A stretch of 18,539 nucleotides of DNA from an uncultured Prevotella sp. (GCA_937898715.1 CALEKA010000033.1:1-18539), one strand, 5' to 3'. Positions 1 to 7,076 are shown, counted from the stretch's first letter. Numbers and translations are program-made. The notes: generated from the sequence alone by a model not told the origin.

Positions 1-100
1 TAACCACGAATTCCCATGAATTTCATTGCGCGATGATCCTATTTGGAATTAATGATAGATTAATGGGTAATTAATAGAAATGAATGTTTCTGCATCAGAA
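1..100 (+). repeat. 100-bp direct repeat, copy 1
   Basis: This stretch is nearly identical to 286-385, at a constant offset of 285 bases. The first 55 bases match exactly, and after that only scattered changes occur. It is rich in ATTAATG-like words and has no coding potential. It may continue beyond the left edge of the window. It appears to be a dispersed non-coding intergenic repeat. Confidence 0.85.
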
Positions 101-112
101 GATTTCACCCAG

Positions 113-142
113 TACTGGGGGCGACGCGTCCTCGCGTCGGCG
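113..142 (+). repeat. REP-like hairpin, copy 1 (forward)
   Basis: The core is CGACGCG (122-128), loop TCCT, CGCGTCG (133-139), a perfect 7-bp stem preceded by a G-run. The 30 bases 113-142 are identical to 17001-17030. Similar hairpins lie at 1021, 17085, 17160 and 18431, so this is a dispersed palindromic family of the REP type. Confidence 0.85.
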
Positions 143-285
143 GCAACTACGAAATAAAAGACAAGCCATAAGTCCTGTGATTTGCGCTTCGCGCTTGTCT
201 TGAACATTAATGCTCATTAATTGGACATTAATTTTTTCGTTAATACTTTTCTTCTGTTTTGCTTCGGTCATGAATTACCATGAAT
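143..285. other. Non-coding spacer between direct repeats
   Basis: I see no gene here. The 3' part (269-313, running into the second direct repeat) is a loose tandem of roughly 10-base words of the form CATGAATT followed by one or two bases. ATTAAT words are frequent. No promoter or terminator is convincing. Confidence 0.5.
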
Positions 286-385
286 TAACCACGAATTCCC
301 ATGAATTTCATTGCGCGATGATCCTATTTGGAATTAATGAAGGATTAATGGGTAATTAATGGAGATTAATGTTCAAGCATCAGAA
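286..385 (+). repeat. 100-bp direct repeat, copy 2
   Basis: This is the second copy of 1-100 in the same orientation. The pair encloses 185 bases that include REP copy 1. The shared block ends at CATCAGAA in both copies, and the sequences diverge directly after it. Confidence 0.85.
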
Positions 386-451
386 ATTATGATGAGCGTT
401 TCCAATCTCATGCCCACGGGATAAAGAAACGACTTTCTTTAGAGAAAACTT
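376..451 (-). repeat. Intergenic repeat shared with 11725-11796 (inverted copy)
   Basis: Read on the minus strand, 451-409 matches 11725-11765 in about 40 of 43 positions, including the word TTTTCTCTAAAGAAAGTC and the word GTGGGCATG. Weaker similarity continues to about 376 (TAATTTCTGA in both). Unlike the copies at 7612 and 11725, this one lacks the terminator hairpin. The ends are approximate. Confidence 0.75.
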
Positions 452-479
452 ACACGTTGTTGTTAGTCTGAATGGTCAC

Positions 480-594
480 TCCAACTCCATTAAAAGCCCT
501 TCCAACTCCATTGAAAAGCCCTTCCAAGTTGGCGTACATCGGTCGGTGTACGTGCGTACTACGGTCGGTGTACGCCAACTTGAAAGGGCTTTTT
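480..594 (+). repeat. Tandem 22-mer plus 24-bp-stem hairpin
   Basis: Two imperfect 21-22 base units (480-500, 501-521) precede a hairpin whose arms 514-537 and 570-593 pair over 24 positions with a single G-T wobble. The 32-base loop holds GGTCGGTGTAC, which recurs as the start of the right arm region, and a small GTAC/GTAC helix. The right arm ends in a run of five T, so it could terminate plus-strand transcripts, but no gene lies just upstream. It may instead be a remnant of a small palindromic mobile element. Confidence 0.75.
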
Positions 595-662
595 GCATGA
601 TTGGGTCGCAGATGTAGAGAGGATTATACCTTAAATTTAGGATTCCGTCCGCTTATACTTAA

Positions 663-765
663 TTCAAGTTTCGGATTTAGCCTTTCAAAGTCGTGTCCGC
701 ACGATAATTCAGCCTGATTCGTGCAAAATGCCCAAGGATATTTCTAAATCCAAAACTCCAGAAAT
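663..765 (+). repeat. Structured intergenic element, left copy
   Basis: The outer arms AGTTTCGGATTTAG (667-680) and CTAAATCCAAAACT (744-757) are reverse complements with one mismatch. Inside them, GCACGA (699-704) pairs with TCGTGC (719-724). The left arm with its leading TTCA (663-680) recurs exactly at 18461-18478. The inner arm region 699-714 recurs inverted, with one mismatch, at 18487-18502. The element is non-coding and its function is unknown. Confidence 0.6.
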
Positions 766-803
766 CAATATCGAAAGGGGGATATTAATACGATGATAGA
801 GAT

Positions 804-1019
804 GTGGCTAAAGTGAGGGATAGTGAGGGATGCTTACACTGCTATAAGCTGATGATTATCAGCAGTTTCAAAAAAGTGAGTGTAAGAATCGCAGAAAACG
901 ATGGAAAAAATCTCTGTAACACGTGCGCGCGAGGGGTGCTTCATTACATTTCAAGACGCTTCGAAGCCTCAGCCTTGAGTAAGCCTTCTGCTTTGACTAA
1001 ACTTCTTGCTCGGTTATGA
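804..1019 (+). CDS. Doubtful small ORF with two CxxC pairs
   Basis: This 71-codon frame opens with GTG and has no convincing ribosome binding site. The product would be basic and contain two cysteine pairs (residues 10/13 and 38/41), an arrangement compatible with a small zinc-binding knuckle. It has no signal peptide or membrane segment. It sits wholly inside a repeat-rich spacer and its stop codon directly abuts REP copy 2, so it may be a spurious frame or the remains of a mobile element's end rather than a gene. I do not recognise the family. Confidence 0.2.
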   Translation: MAKVRDSEGCLHCYKLMIISSFKKVSVRIAENDGKNLCNTCARGVLHYISRRFEASALSKPSALTKLLARL

Positions 1020-1020
1020 T

Positions 1021-1045
1021 GCCGACGCGAGGACGCGTCGCCCCC
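1021..1045 (-). repeat. REP-like hairpin, copy 2 (reverse)
   Basis: CGACGCG (1023-1029), loop AGGA, CGCGTCG (1034-1040), followed by CCCCC. It is the reverse complement of copy 1. Copies 1 and 2 face each other about 900 bases apart and enclose most of the left spacer. Confidence 0.85.
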
Positions 1046-1131
1046 GGTAATGGCTGAAATGCTTTCATTCCTCTTACTCTAATCTTTCAGCCGAAGTACC
1101 GACAATGGCTAAGATTTTCGCCTTTTACGAA

Positions 1132-1161
1132 AAAAGAGTGAACAGTTTGTTCACTCTTTTT
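1132..1161 (-). terminator. Bidirectional hairpin terminator
   Basis: The arms AAAAGAGTGAAC (1132-1143) and GTTCACTCTTTT (1149-1160) pair perfectly around a 5-base loop. Runs of six T on the minus strand and five T on the plus strand follow. On the minus strand it lies about 115 bases beyond the stop codon of the GHL10-like gene, so it probably ends the TPR-GHL10 transcript. Confidence 0.8.
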
Positions 1162-1190
1162 GCTTGTTATTTAGCCCTGCTCTATCTTTG
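1157..1190 (+). promoter_or_regulatory. Bacteroidetes-type promoter facing into an antisense region
   Basis: TTTTTGC at 1157-1163 is followed after 19 bases by TATCTTTG (1183-1190), which fits the TTTG / TAnnTTTG layout of Bacteroidetes primary promoters. The predicted start is near 1197. No convincing plus-strand gene follows, only a 20-codon frame at 1206-1268, and transcription would run antisense into the end of the GHL10-like gene. Confidence 0.5.
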
Positions 1191-1276
1191 CACTCGGTTG
1201 AGAGAATGTGTGTGCATGCAGGGAATGGTGGAGATGGGCGAATATGCGTAATAACCAAGAACGCATGATTCGTAGA

Positions 1277-2731
1277 TCAGCGCTCTGTGGGGCGGCTCTC
1301 GTTGCCATAAACGTCGACGGCAGTTACTACGTAGCGGCTATGGCGCAGGGCGGGCAGGGCAAGGGTACACTCGAAGTGGGTCTGACGGAGGTGGGTGGCA
1401 AGTAGGCGGTCGCCCAGAATGGAGTCGATGCGATAGACGTTGTAAGTGACTGGCTGACGGCTATTGTCGGCAGATGGGGTCCATTGCAGGCTCAGGCGGA
1501 GGCCATCGATGGTCTTGCTCAATACGGGATGCGAGGGCGGTATGCTGTCGGTCCACGTCATGGGGGGCACAAGGGCTTGCTGGGCATAGAAGGAGTTTCG
1601 GAGCCAATCGTAGAGTCCCTTCTCATTGGCAAGAAGAAATTTGGTGCGAAAGAAAGCTTGTCCGCCTAAGGCCTCGGCACGGGCCACGTTCATCTGACGA
1701 CGGATGGTGGTGAGCGACCAGTTCTTCTCCCGCGGACTGAGGAAATAGATGCCCAGGCCGGGCACGATGGGGCGTCCTGCATCGTGTTCTTTCCAATCGG
1801 CGAGGAAGGGGTAGAAATGCTTTCCGTCGAAGTACATCATAGGGAAGAGCATGTCCATCCACCCCTCGCGGAGCCAACGCTGCGCATCCTGCGACACTGC
1901 ATCGCGAGCATTCCATCCGTAAGAAGAATAGCGCGGGAGGTCGGCATACTTACCGACGGGCGAACAGCTGAGTTTCACCCACGGGCGCACCTCCTTGACA
2001 GCATCGTGGATACTGCGCACGCAGCGATCAATGTTGGCCGTGCGCCACTGGCTGCGCGACTGCCCACTACGAGCATAACGTCGATAAGTGGCATCGTCGT
2101 TGAAGGGGATAGCAGATTCGGGATAGCGAATGTAGTCGAGATGAATGCCGTCTACATCGTAAGCCTCAACGATTTCTCGGCAGATGCGCGCCAAGTAGTC
2201 GGCCGTCTGAGGCACGCCAGGGTCCATCATCCACTGATCGCCACAGCGCTGACAGAGCTCGGGATGTTGCTGCGGAAGGGCACGCTTGCCCAGTTGCTTG
2301 GCTACTGCCACCTTGCAGATGGGGAAGACTACTACCCAGGCGTGGATCTCCATGCCGCGCCGATGACACTCTTCGATGGCGAAGCGCAAGGGGTCGTAGA
2401 GCGGACGACGGCCGGGGGTGCCTGTAAAGATGCCATCCCAAGGCTCTATGGCAGAGGCATAGGCTGTGGTAGAACGTATGCGCGACTGAAAGAGCACGGT
2501 GTTGATGCCCGCGGATTGGAGCTCGTCGAGCATGGTGCAGAGTTGCTGGCGCTGAGCCTCAGCTTGTGTCTCCGTGGTGGCGGGACGGTTGGGCCAATCG
2601 AGCCCCATCAACGTGGTGAGCCATGCGGCACGCACTTCGTAGCGAATGTTAGCTGATACGGGCGAATGCTGCTGGGCTTTCGCCGTCAGGGAGAATAAGG
2701 GGATGAGGAGCAATAGAAGGATTCTATGCAT
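1277..2731 (-). CDS. Secreted UPF0748/GHL10 glycosidase-like protein
   Basis: This 484-residue protein belongs by sequence to the glycosyl-hydrolase-like 10 group (DUF187/UPF0748, YngK type), predicted TIM-barrel enzymes thought to act on cell-surface or peptidoglycan-derived sugars. Visible are a Sec signal peptide (about 1-19, cleavage after AKA), the N-terminal family motif EVRAAWLTTLMGLDWP (32-47), and the conserved block DGIHLDYIRYP (194-204), whose acidic residues are likely catalytic. A C-terminal module at about 393-484 resembles a fibronectin type III domain (WTPSADNSRQPVTYNVYRI, then VTAVDVYGNES). It should act in the periplasm or at the surface. It starts 33 bases after the TPR gene stop on the same strand, so the two are probably one transcript, ending at the hairpin at 1132-1161. 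The family is clear, but the substrate is not. Confidence 0.88.
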   Translation of the reverse strand: MHRILLLLLIPLFSLTAKAQQHSPVSANIRYEVRAAWLTTLMGLDWPNRPATTETQAEAQRQQLCTMLDELQSAGINTVLFQSRIRSTTAYASAIEPWDGIFTGTPGRRPLYDPLRFAIEECHRRGMEIHAWVVVFPICKVAVAKQLGKRALPQQHPELCQRCGDQWMMDPGVPQTADYLARICREIVEAYDVDGIHLDYIRYPESAIPFNDDATYRRYARSGQSRSQWRTANIDRCVRSIHDAVKEVRPWVKLSCSPVGKYADLPRYSSYGWNARDAVSQDAQRWLREGWMDMLFPMMYFDGKHFYPFLADWKEHDAGRPIVPGLGIYFLSPREKNWSLTTIRRQMNVARAEALGGQAFFRTKFLLANEKGLYDWLRNSFYAQQALVPPMTWTDSIPPSHPVLSKTIDGLRLSLQWTPSADNSRQPVTYNVYRIDSILGDRLLATHLRQTHFECTLALPALRHSRYVVTAVDVYGNESRPTER

Positions 2732-2764
2732 ATAGATATGAGGAATAGAGAGGAGACGATAAAA

Positions 2765-3724
2765 TCAGTTCACCTGTTGGAAGAGAGGATGAAGCATGCC
2801 TCGAGGCACACCGAGCTTGAGAGCCTGGTTGAGATCGGCCTTGGCAGCATTCTTCTCGCCCAGACGGATGAGCATCTTGGCGCGCTCTATGTAGTAGCCG
2901 CTCTCCGTGGGGCAGAGCTGAATGAGAGTATCATAGTCGGCACGTGCCATAGCGGGCATATTGAGTTCTGACTCTACCATGGCTCGCGTAGAGAGTGCAT
3001 CGATGCTCTGCGGATGGGCTGATACGATGAGGTTGAGCCTGTTGAGAGCCTCCTTGGGCTGACCCATCTTTTGCAGGGTGAGGGCATCGAGGAGTTGTGC
3101 ATTCTCATTTTGCGGATTCTCGCGAAGGATAGTCTGCAGATCGGCATGTGCATCGGTGAAGAGGCGGAGCTGATAGCGAGCGGCGGCACGGATGAAACGT
3201 GCTTTCTCGAGCAACGCGGCGTTCATGCCCTCGAGGTTGGGCTTGTCGAGCACTTGCTGTGCATCGTCGATAGCCTCTGACGATCGTCCCAACTGCAGAT
3301 TGGCCTCAGCACGTGCCAAGCGGGCATCGAAGTAATTGGGATAATCACGAACGATCTCTGTGAGGCGCTTCACAGCCTCGACATTGTTGCCCCGAGCCAT
3401 GTCTACAAGGCCAAGGTTGTACTTAATCACGTGGTTACCAGGTGCCGTAGGGCGGAGCTTGAGTGCTTCGTGGAATAGGCGTTCGGCTTCGCTGAGCGAG
3501 TCGGCATGCAGGGCATTGAAGGCTCGACGCAAGTTGTCAACGTACTTCACGGAGTCGGCTTGCAGACGTTCGTTGATCTTGAGATCGTCCTTATAATCGT
3601 CGACCGTCTTGGAACGTACGCTTCCTCCACGTTTTAGTTCTACGATGGTCTGGGCATGCAGTGCTGGGCGACAAGCCAGGGCGAGCACGGACAGTAAGAT
3701 CACAGATAGGAGTCTTGGTAACAT
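2765..3724 (-). CDS. Secreted tetratricopeptide repeat protein
   Basis: This 319-residue protein counts from the ATG at 3724. The frame stays open to 3763, but the inner ATG places the hydrophobic stretch LLSVILLSVLALA at the N terminus as a normal signal peptide, so I prefer it. Cleavage after LHA is likely. A cysteine lies nearby but its lipobox is poor. From about residue 65 to 305 the chain is built of helical pairs with TPR spacing (for example ALNRLNLIVSAHPQSIDALS and ARADYDTLIQLCP). TPR proteins are protein-binding scaffolds, and this one would sit in the periplasm. It lies between maeB (separated by a hairpin) and the GHL10-like gene 33 bases downstream, so its partner may be that enzyme or envelope machinery. 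No specific function can be assigned. Confidence 0.85.
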   Translation of the reverse strand: MLPRLLSVILLSVLALACRPALHAQTIVELKRGGSVRSKTVDDYKDDLKINERLQADSVKYVDNLRRAFNALHADSLSEAERLFHEALKLRPTAPGNHVIKYNLGLVDMARGNNVEAVKRLTEIVRDYPNYFDARLARAEANLQLGRSSEAIDDAQQVLDKPNLEGMNAALLEKARFIRAAARYQLRLFTDAHADLQTILRENPQNENAQLLDALTLQKMGQPKEALNRLNLIVSAHPQSIDALSTRAMVESELNMPAMARADYDTLIQLCPTESGYYIERAKMLIRLGEKNAAKADLNQALKLGVPRGMLHPLFQQVN

Positions 3725-3749
3725 GCTTCTTATTTCTTGGAAAGAAACA

Positions 3750-3802
3750 CCTCTTTCCCCCACCCCACTGCTGAACGAGGGGGACGAGAGAAAGAGGTTT
3801 TT
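3750..3802 (-). terminator. Hairpin between maeB and the TPR gene
   Basis: CCTCTTTC (3750-3757) pairs with GAAAGAGG (3790-3797). Runs of C and G inside the loop can extend the stem. T-rich sequence flanks both sides. It falls in the 133-base gap after the maeB stop and probably separates maeB transcription from the TPR-GHL10 pair, at least partly. Confidence 0.5.
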
Positions 3803-3857
3803 CGATAGTTCTTTACTTTTGAAGGAAGAGCGGGAGTTGAGCCGCTTCTCTTTCTTC

Positions 3858-6140
3858 TTACTTCTTCTTCTCCATCACGATGGCGTCGATCACGGCTACT
3901 GCCGTCACGTTGACGATATCGTTGACCGAACTTTCGAAGTCGGTGAAGTGGATAGGCTTGTTCAGACCCATCTGGATGGGGCCTACCACCTCGCCATCGT
4001 CGACGAGTGCCTTGACCATCTTGTAAGAAGAGTTGGCTGAAGAGAGGTTGGGGAAGATGAGCGTATTGACATCCTGACCCTTAAGCTTATTGAAGGGATA
4101 CTTCTCGTCGCGCAGTTCCTTATCCATAGCAAAGTTGAGCTGCATTTCGCCGTCGATCATGAGATCGGGGCAATCAGTGTGCAGGCGCTTCACCACGTTC
4201 TGTACGATAGCGGCGCTACCATCATTGTCAGTGCCGAAGTTGGAGTAAGAGAGCATGGCGATTGATGGAGTACGATTGAAGAAGCGGACGGTTTCGGCCG
4301 AAAGGCGTGCTATATCGTAGAGCACGTCCTCACTGGGATGACGGTTGACCAGCGTATCGGCCACGAAGAGGATGCCCTTCTTGGTGTTGACGAGATGCAT
4401 GGTGCCGAAGTGGTTGTAGCCGTTGCGTACGCCAATTACCTCGCGAGCCACCTTGAAGGTGTTGGAATATTTCGTATAGAGGCCTGTGATGAATGCATCG
4501 GCTTCGCCCGTCTCGACCATCATCATGCCGAAGTAGTTGCGCTCGTACATCTTGTCCTCAGCTTCTTGAGGTGTATAGCCATGACGCTCCATCTTCTTGG
4601 CGAAGATCTGCGCATAGCGGTGGCGACGCTCATTCTGAGAGTCGTTGCGGAGATTGAGTATTTCGATGCCTTCGAGGTTGAGCTTCAAGTCTTCTGCAAT
4701 CTTGCGTATCTGCACGTCGTTGCCAAGCAAGATGGGGAAGCAGATGCCCTCCTCCTTAGCACGTACAGCAGCTTCGAGCATAGTGGGGTGAGTGCCTTCG
4801 GCAAACACTACACGCTTGGGATTGAGGCGAGCCGTATCGTAGAGATTCTGAGTGAACTTGCTCTCCTGACCCATGAGTTCGCGCAGGTGCTGACGATATG
4901 CCTTCCAGTCGGTGATGGGCTTACGAGCCACACCACTCTCCATGGCAGCTTTGGCGACAGCCATACTTACCTCGGTGATCAGACGAGGATCGACGGGCTT
5001 GGGAATGAAGTAGTCGGGACCGAAAGTAAAGTTGCGCACGTGGTAGGCACGGTTCACGATGTCGGGCACCGGACGGCGAGCCAAGTCGGCAATGGCACGC
5101 GCTGCAGCCATCTTCATATCCTCATTGATAGCAGTAGCAGCTGTATCGAGCGCACCACGGAAGATGTAGGGGAAGCCGATCACGTTGTTGATCTGGTTGG
5201 GATAGTCAGTACGACCCGTACTCATGAGCACATCGGGACGTGCTGCCGTGGCATCCTCGTAAGAGATTTCGGGCACGGGGTTGGCCAAAGCGAAGATAAT
5301 CGGACTGCTGGCCATAGAGCGTACCATGTCCTGAGTAAGCACATTCCCTTTAGAGAGGCCTACGAAGACGTCGGCACCATTTATAGCCTCAGCCAGAGTA
5401 TGTACATCCGTACGAGTGGTAGCGAATTCGCGCTTTTGCTCGTTGAGGTTGTCGCGATCGGCGGTGATCACGCCCTTCGAGTCGAGCATGACAACGTTCT
5501 CCTTGCGAGCACCAAAAGCACAATAAAGGCGCGTACAAGAGATAGCTGCCGCACCAGCACCATTGACTACGATCTTGACGTCTTCGATCTTCTTGCCAGC
5601 CACCATGAGCGCATTGATCAGTCCGGCAGCCGAGATGATGGCCGTTCCATGCTGATCGTCGTGCATCACGGGGATGTCGAGTTCTTCTTTCAAGCGCTTC
5701 TCTATCTCGAAGCATTCAGGAGCCTTGATATCCTCAAGGTTGATACCGCCAAAGGTGGGCGCAATGGCCTTAACAGCTGCGATAAACTTATCGGGATCTT
5801 TCTCGTTGACTTCGATATCGAAAGCGTCTACACCAGCATATATCTTGAAGAGGAGACTCTTACCCTCCATCACGGGCTTGCCACTCATCGCGCCAATGTC
5901 GCCAAGGCCGAGCACAGCTGTACCATTAGAGATTACTGCTACGAGGTTGCCCTTGTTGGTATAACGATAGGCATCGTGCGGATTTTTCTGAATTTCCAGA
6001 CAAGGCTCTGCTACACCGGGCGAATAGGCCAGTGAGAGGTCGGTCTGTGTGCGATAGGGCTTAGTAGGAACAATTTCAATCTTTCCGGGCTTACCCATCT
6101 CATGATAGTGAAGGGCTGCCTCCTTAGTGATTTTTACCAT
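3858..6140 (-). CDS. maeB: Hybrid malic enzyme with phosphotransacetylase-like domain
   Basis: This 760-residue protein converts malate to pyruvate and CO2 while reducing NAD(P)+, in the cytoplasm. Length and two-domain layout match the MaeB hybrid family. The malic enzyme half (about 1-425) shows the catalytic tyrosine region (Y39 in LAYSPG), K94 in MEGKSLLFK, the metal-binding block GGINLEDIKAPECFEIE (131-147), MHDDQHGTA (159-167) and the dinucleotide-binding NGAGAAA (193-199). The C-terminal part (about 430-755, beginning near PKRVVFAEGTHPTMLEAAV) resembles phosphate acetyltransferase. In this family it is thought to sense acetyl-CoA rather than catalyse. It is transcribed alone from a leader with a hairpin (6234-6258) and a -7-like box at 6271-6278. 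Cofactor choice cannot be read from the sequence with certainty. Confidence 0.96.
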   Translation of the reverse strand: MVKITKEAALHYHEMGKPGKIEIVPTKPYRTQTDLSLAYSPGVAEPCLEIQKNPHDAYRYTNKGNLVAVISNGTAVLGLGDIGAMSGKPVMEGKSLLFKIYAGVDAFDIEVNEKDPDKFIAAVKAIAPTFGGINLEDIKAPECFEIEKRLKEELDIPVMHDDQHGTAIISAAGLINALMVAGKKIEDVKIVVNGAGAAAISCTRLYCAFGARKENVVMLDSKGVITADRDNLNEQKREFATTRTDVHTLAEAINGADVFVGLSKGNVLTQDMVRSMASSPIIFALANPVPEISYEDATAARPDVLMSTGRTDYPNQINNVIGFPYIFRGALDTAATAINEDMKMAAARAIADLARRPVPDIVNRAYHVRNFTFGPDYFIPKPVDPRLITEVSMAVAKAAMESGVARKPITDWKAYRQHLRELMGQESKFTQNLYDTARLNPKRVVFAEGTHPTMLEAAVRAKEEGICFPILLGNDVQIRKIAEDLKLNLEGIEILNLRNDSQNERRHRYAQIFAKKMERHGYTPQEAEDKMYERNYFGMMMVETGEADAFITGLYTKYSNTFKVAREVIGVRNGYNHFGTMHLVNTKKGILFVADTLVNRHPSEDVLYDIARLSAETVRFFNRTPSIAMLSYSNFGTDNDGSAAIVQNVVKRLHTDCPDLMIDGEMQLNFAMDKELRDEKYPFNKLKGQDVNTLIFPNLSSANSSYKMVKALVDDGEVVGPIQMGLNKPIHFTDFESSVNDIVNVTAVAVIDAIVMEKKK

Positions 6141-6233
6141 TATGCTGTTGTTAAGTTGTTGTGTATGGTTTTTCTATATTTCACAAGCATTTCCTCATAC
6201 CTTAAGGAGGAGGAGATGTTTACCTTTACAAAT

Positions 6234-6258
6234 AGCCGAGTACACTTGGCACTCGGCT
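6234..6258 (-). promoter_or_regulatory. Hairpin in the maeB leader
   Basis: AGCCGAGT (6234-6241) and ACTCGGCT (6251-6258) pair perfectly around a 9-base loop. It has no T-run on either strand, so it is not a typical terminator. If the -7 box at 6271-6278 is used, the hairpin begins within a few bases of the transcript's 5' end and could stabilise the mRNA. Confidence 0.45.
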
Positions 6259-6270
6259 ACAAATGTTTAG

Positions 6271-6287
6271 CAAAAATACTATTTTTG
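6271..6287 (-). promoter_or_regulatory. Palindromic -7 box upstream of maeB
   Basis: CAAAAATACTATTTTTG is a perfect palindrome around a central C. On the minus strand 6278-6271 reads TATTTTTG, an exact TAnnTTTG match suited to maeB, with a predicted start near 6264 and a leader of about 120 bases. The mirror half reads the same on the plus strand. No clear -33 box is visible. Confidence 0.4.
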
Positions 6288-6388
6288 TTTGTAGTCAGTA
6301 AGTAAATTGCTATGTTTTTTTACCTTCTGACTATTTTTTGCGTCACTTTGCACAAAGTCTGTTCTTCAGTGCAATGTTTTGACTTAAT

Positions 6389-6874
6389 TTAGAAGCGATA
6401 AGTAAGCGTGAAACCGATATTGCGGAATCCTCGGTCGATGATGGCATCGCCGTGTCCAAGGTTGAAAGCCACCATGGGCCGGTAGTCGAGTCCCATGGTG
6501 AGAGGCACATCCTTGATGGTAAATCCGAATCCGAGCGTACCTACGGGACCGATGAAAGCACCATCGTAGCCGTCGCATTCATAATGGCCCACACCTCCAC
6601 CAAATCCACCCCAGAACTTCCAGGTGGCGAAGCGCGGCGTCCAGTTGGGCCACTGCTTGATGTTCCAATTATATACGGCTTGGAAAGCAAAGCCATCGCT
6701 TAGATTGAACAATCCTGCGGTCACATCAAGGAAGTTGCGCTTACTGAAGTGATATTGGTATTCGAGGTCGATGGTGGAACCACCTGCGTGGAAGCCAAGT
6801 GCGTGACGCGTCTTTTGTGCCTGTGCGCTCAATGCACAGAAGCCAATTGCTAAGGCGAGAAATATCTTTTTCAT
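6389..6874 (-). CDS. Outer-membrane beta-barrel-like protein
   Basis: This 161-residue protein has a clear signal peptide (about 1-19, ending SAQAQ). The mature part is rich in Gly, aromatic residues and alternating strand patterns (STIDLEYQYHF, FGGGVGHYEC, GFTLTYRF) and ends in phenylalanine, the usual C-terminal signature of outer-membrane barrels. At about 140 mature residues it would form a small eight-strand barrel. Specific function is unknown. It is transcribed divergently from the flavin reductase-like gene, and an 18-bp palindrome lies between them. A -7-like box (6909-6916) lies upstream. Confidence 0.75.
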   Translation of the reverse strand: MKKIFLALAIGFCALSAQAQKTRHALGFHAGGSTIDLEYQYHFSKRNFLDVTAGLFNLSDGFAFQAVYNWNIKQWPNWTPRFATWKFWGGFGGGVGHYECDGYDGAFIGPVGTLGFGFTIKDVPLTMGLDYRPMVAFNLGHGDAIIDRGFRNIGFTLTYRF

Positions 6875-6908
6875 AAGGCCAGCAGTTTTAGGGGTTATAC
6901 GATTTCCG

Positions 6909-6916
6909 CAAATGTA
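6909..6916 (-). promoter_or_regulatory. -7 box for the beta-barrel gene
   Basis: On the minus strand this reads TACATTTG, an exact TAnnTTTG match, about 35 bases before the start codon. The nearest TTTG upstream is about 26 bases away, longer than usual, so a bound activator may be required. Confidence 0.45.
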
Positions 6917-6963
6917 GCCTTTTATGCGCAGCCCTGCATACGCAAAATCTTAAAGGGTGCAAA

Positions 6964-6981
6964 ATATGTTGTACAACATAT
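6964..6981. promoter_or_regulatory. Perfect 18-bp palindrome, likely operator
   Basis: ATATGTTGTACAACATAT is a perfect inverted repeat with no spacer. It lies in the 202-base spacer between the divergent beta-barrel and flavin reductase-like genes. That position and symmetry fit a binding site for a dimeric regulator controlling one or both. The regulator is not identifiable from the window. Confidence 0.5.
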
Positions 6982-7076
6982 GCTCGATTGCTCTGCCGTA
7001 TACGTACTTCACAATTATTTTGTAATTTCGCTCCCAATAAGATCTCATTCGAATCACATTAAAATATATACGCCTT

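Noticed and set aside
113..1045. REP hairpins as a CRISPR array or as integron attC sites
   Set aside because: Copies are irregularly spaced, alternate in orientation and have no uniform spacers. No cas or integrase gene is present.
1784..2656. 290-codon open frame on the plus strand
   Set aside because: It is antisense to the GHL10-like gene, whose family motifs are unambiguous. There is no independent coding evidence.
3632..3680. Lipobox in the TPR protein (ALAC)
   Set aside because: Residues at -3 and -2 before the cysteine are Ala and Leu, not the usual Leu-Ala/Ser-Gly/Ala arrangement, and a standard signal peptidase I site follows. A lipoprotein is not supported.
3725..3763. Upstream ATG for the TPR protein
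   Set aside because: It would place 13 residues, including acidic ones, ahead of the signal peptide and overlap the terminator-like hairpin. The ATG at 3724 is more plausible.
3851..3872. CTT-rich run at the end of maeB
   Set aside because: It encodes the Lys-rich C terminus (EKKK) of maeB followed by the stop. It is not a separate repeat or regulatory tract.
4338..6035. 565-codon open frame on the plus strand
   Set aside because: It lies wholly antisense to maeB, has no signal, motif or ribosome site, and its composition is the mirror of maeB codons. It is a shadow frame.
6345..6358. ACTTTGCACAAAGT inverted repeat downstream of the beta-barrel gene
   Set aside because: The stem is only 6 bp with a 2-base centre and no adjoining T-run. 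It is too weak to call as a terminator or operator.
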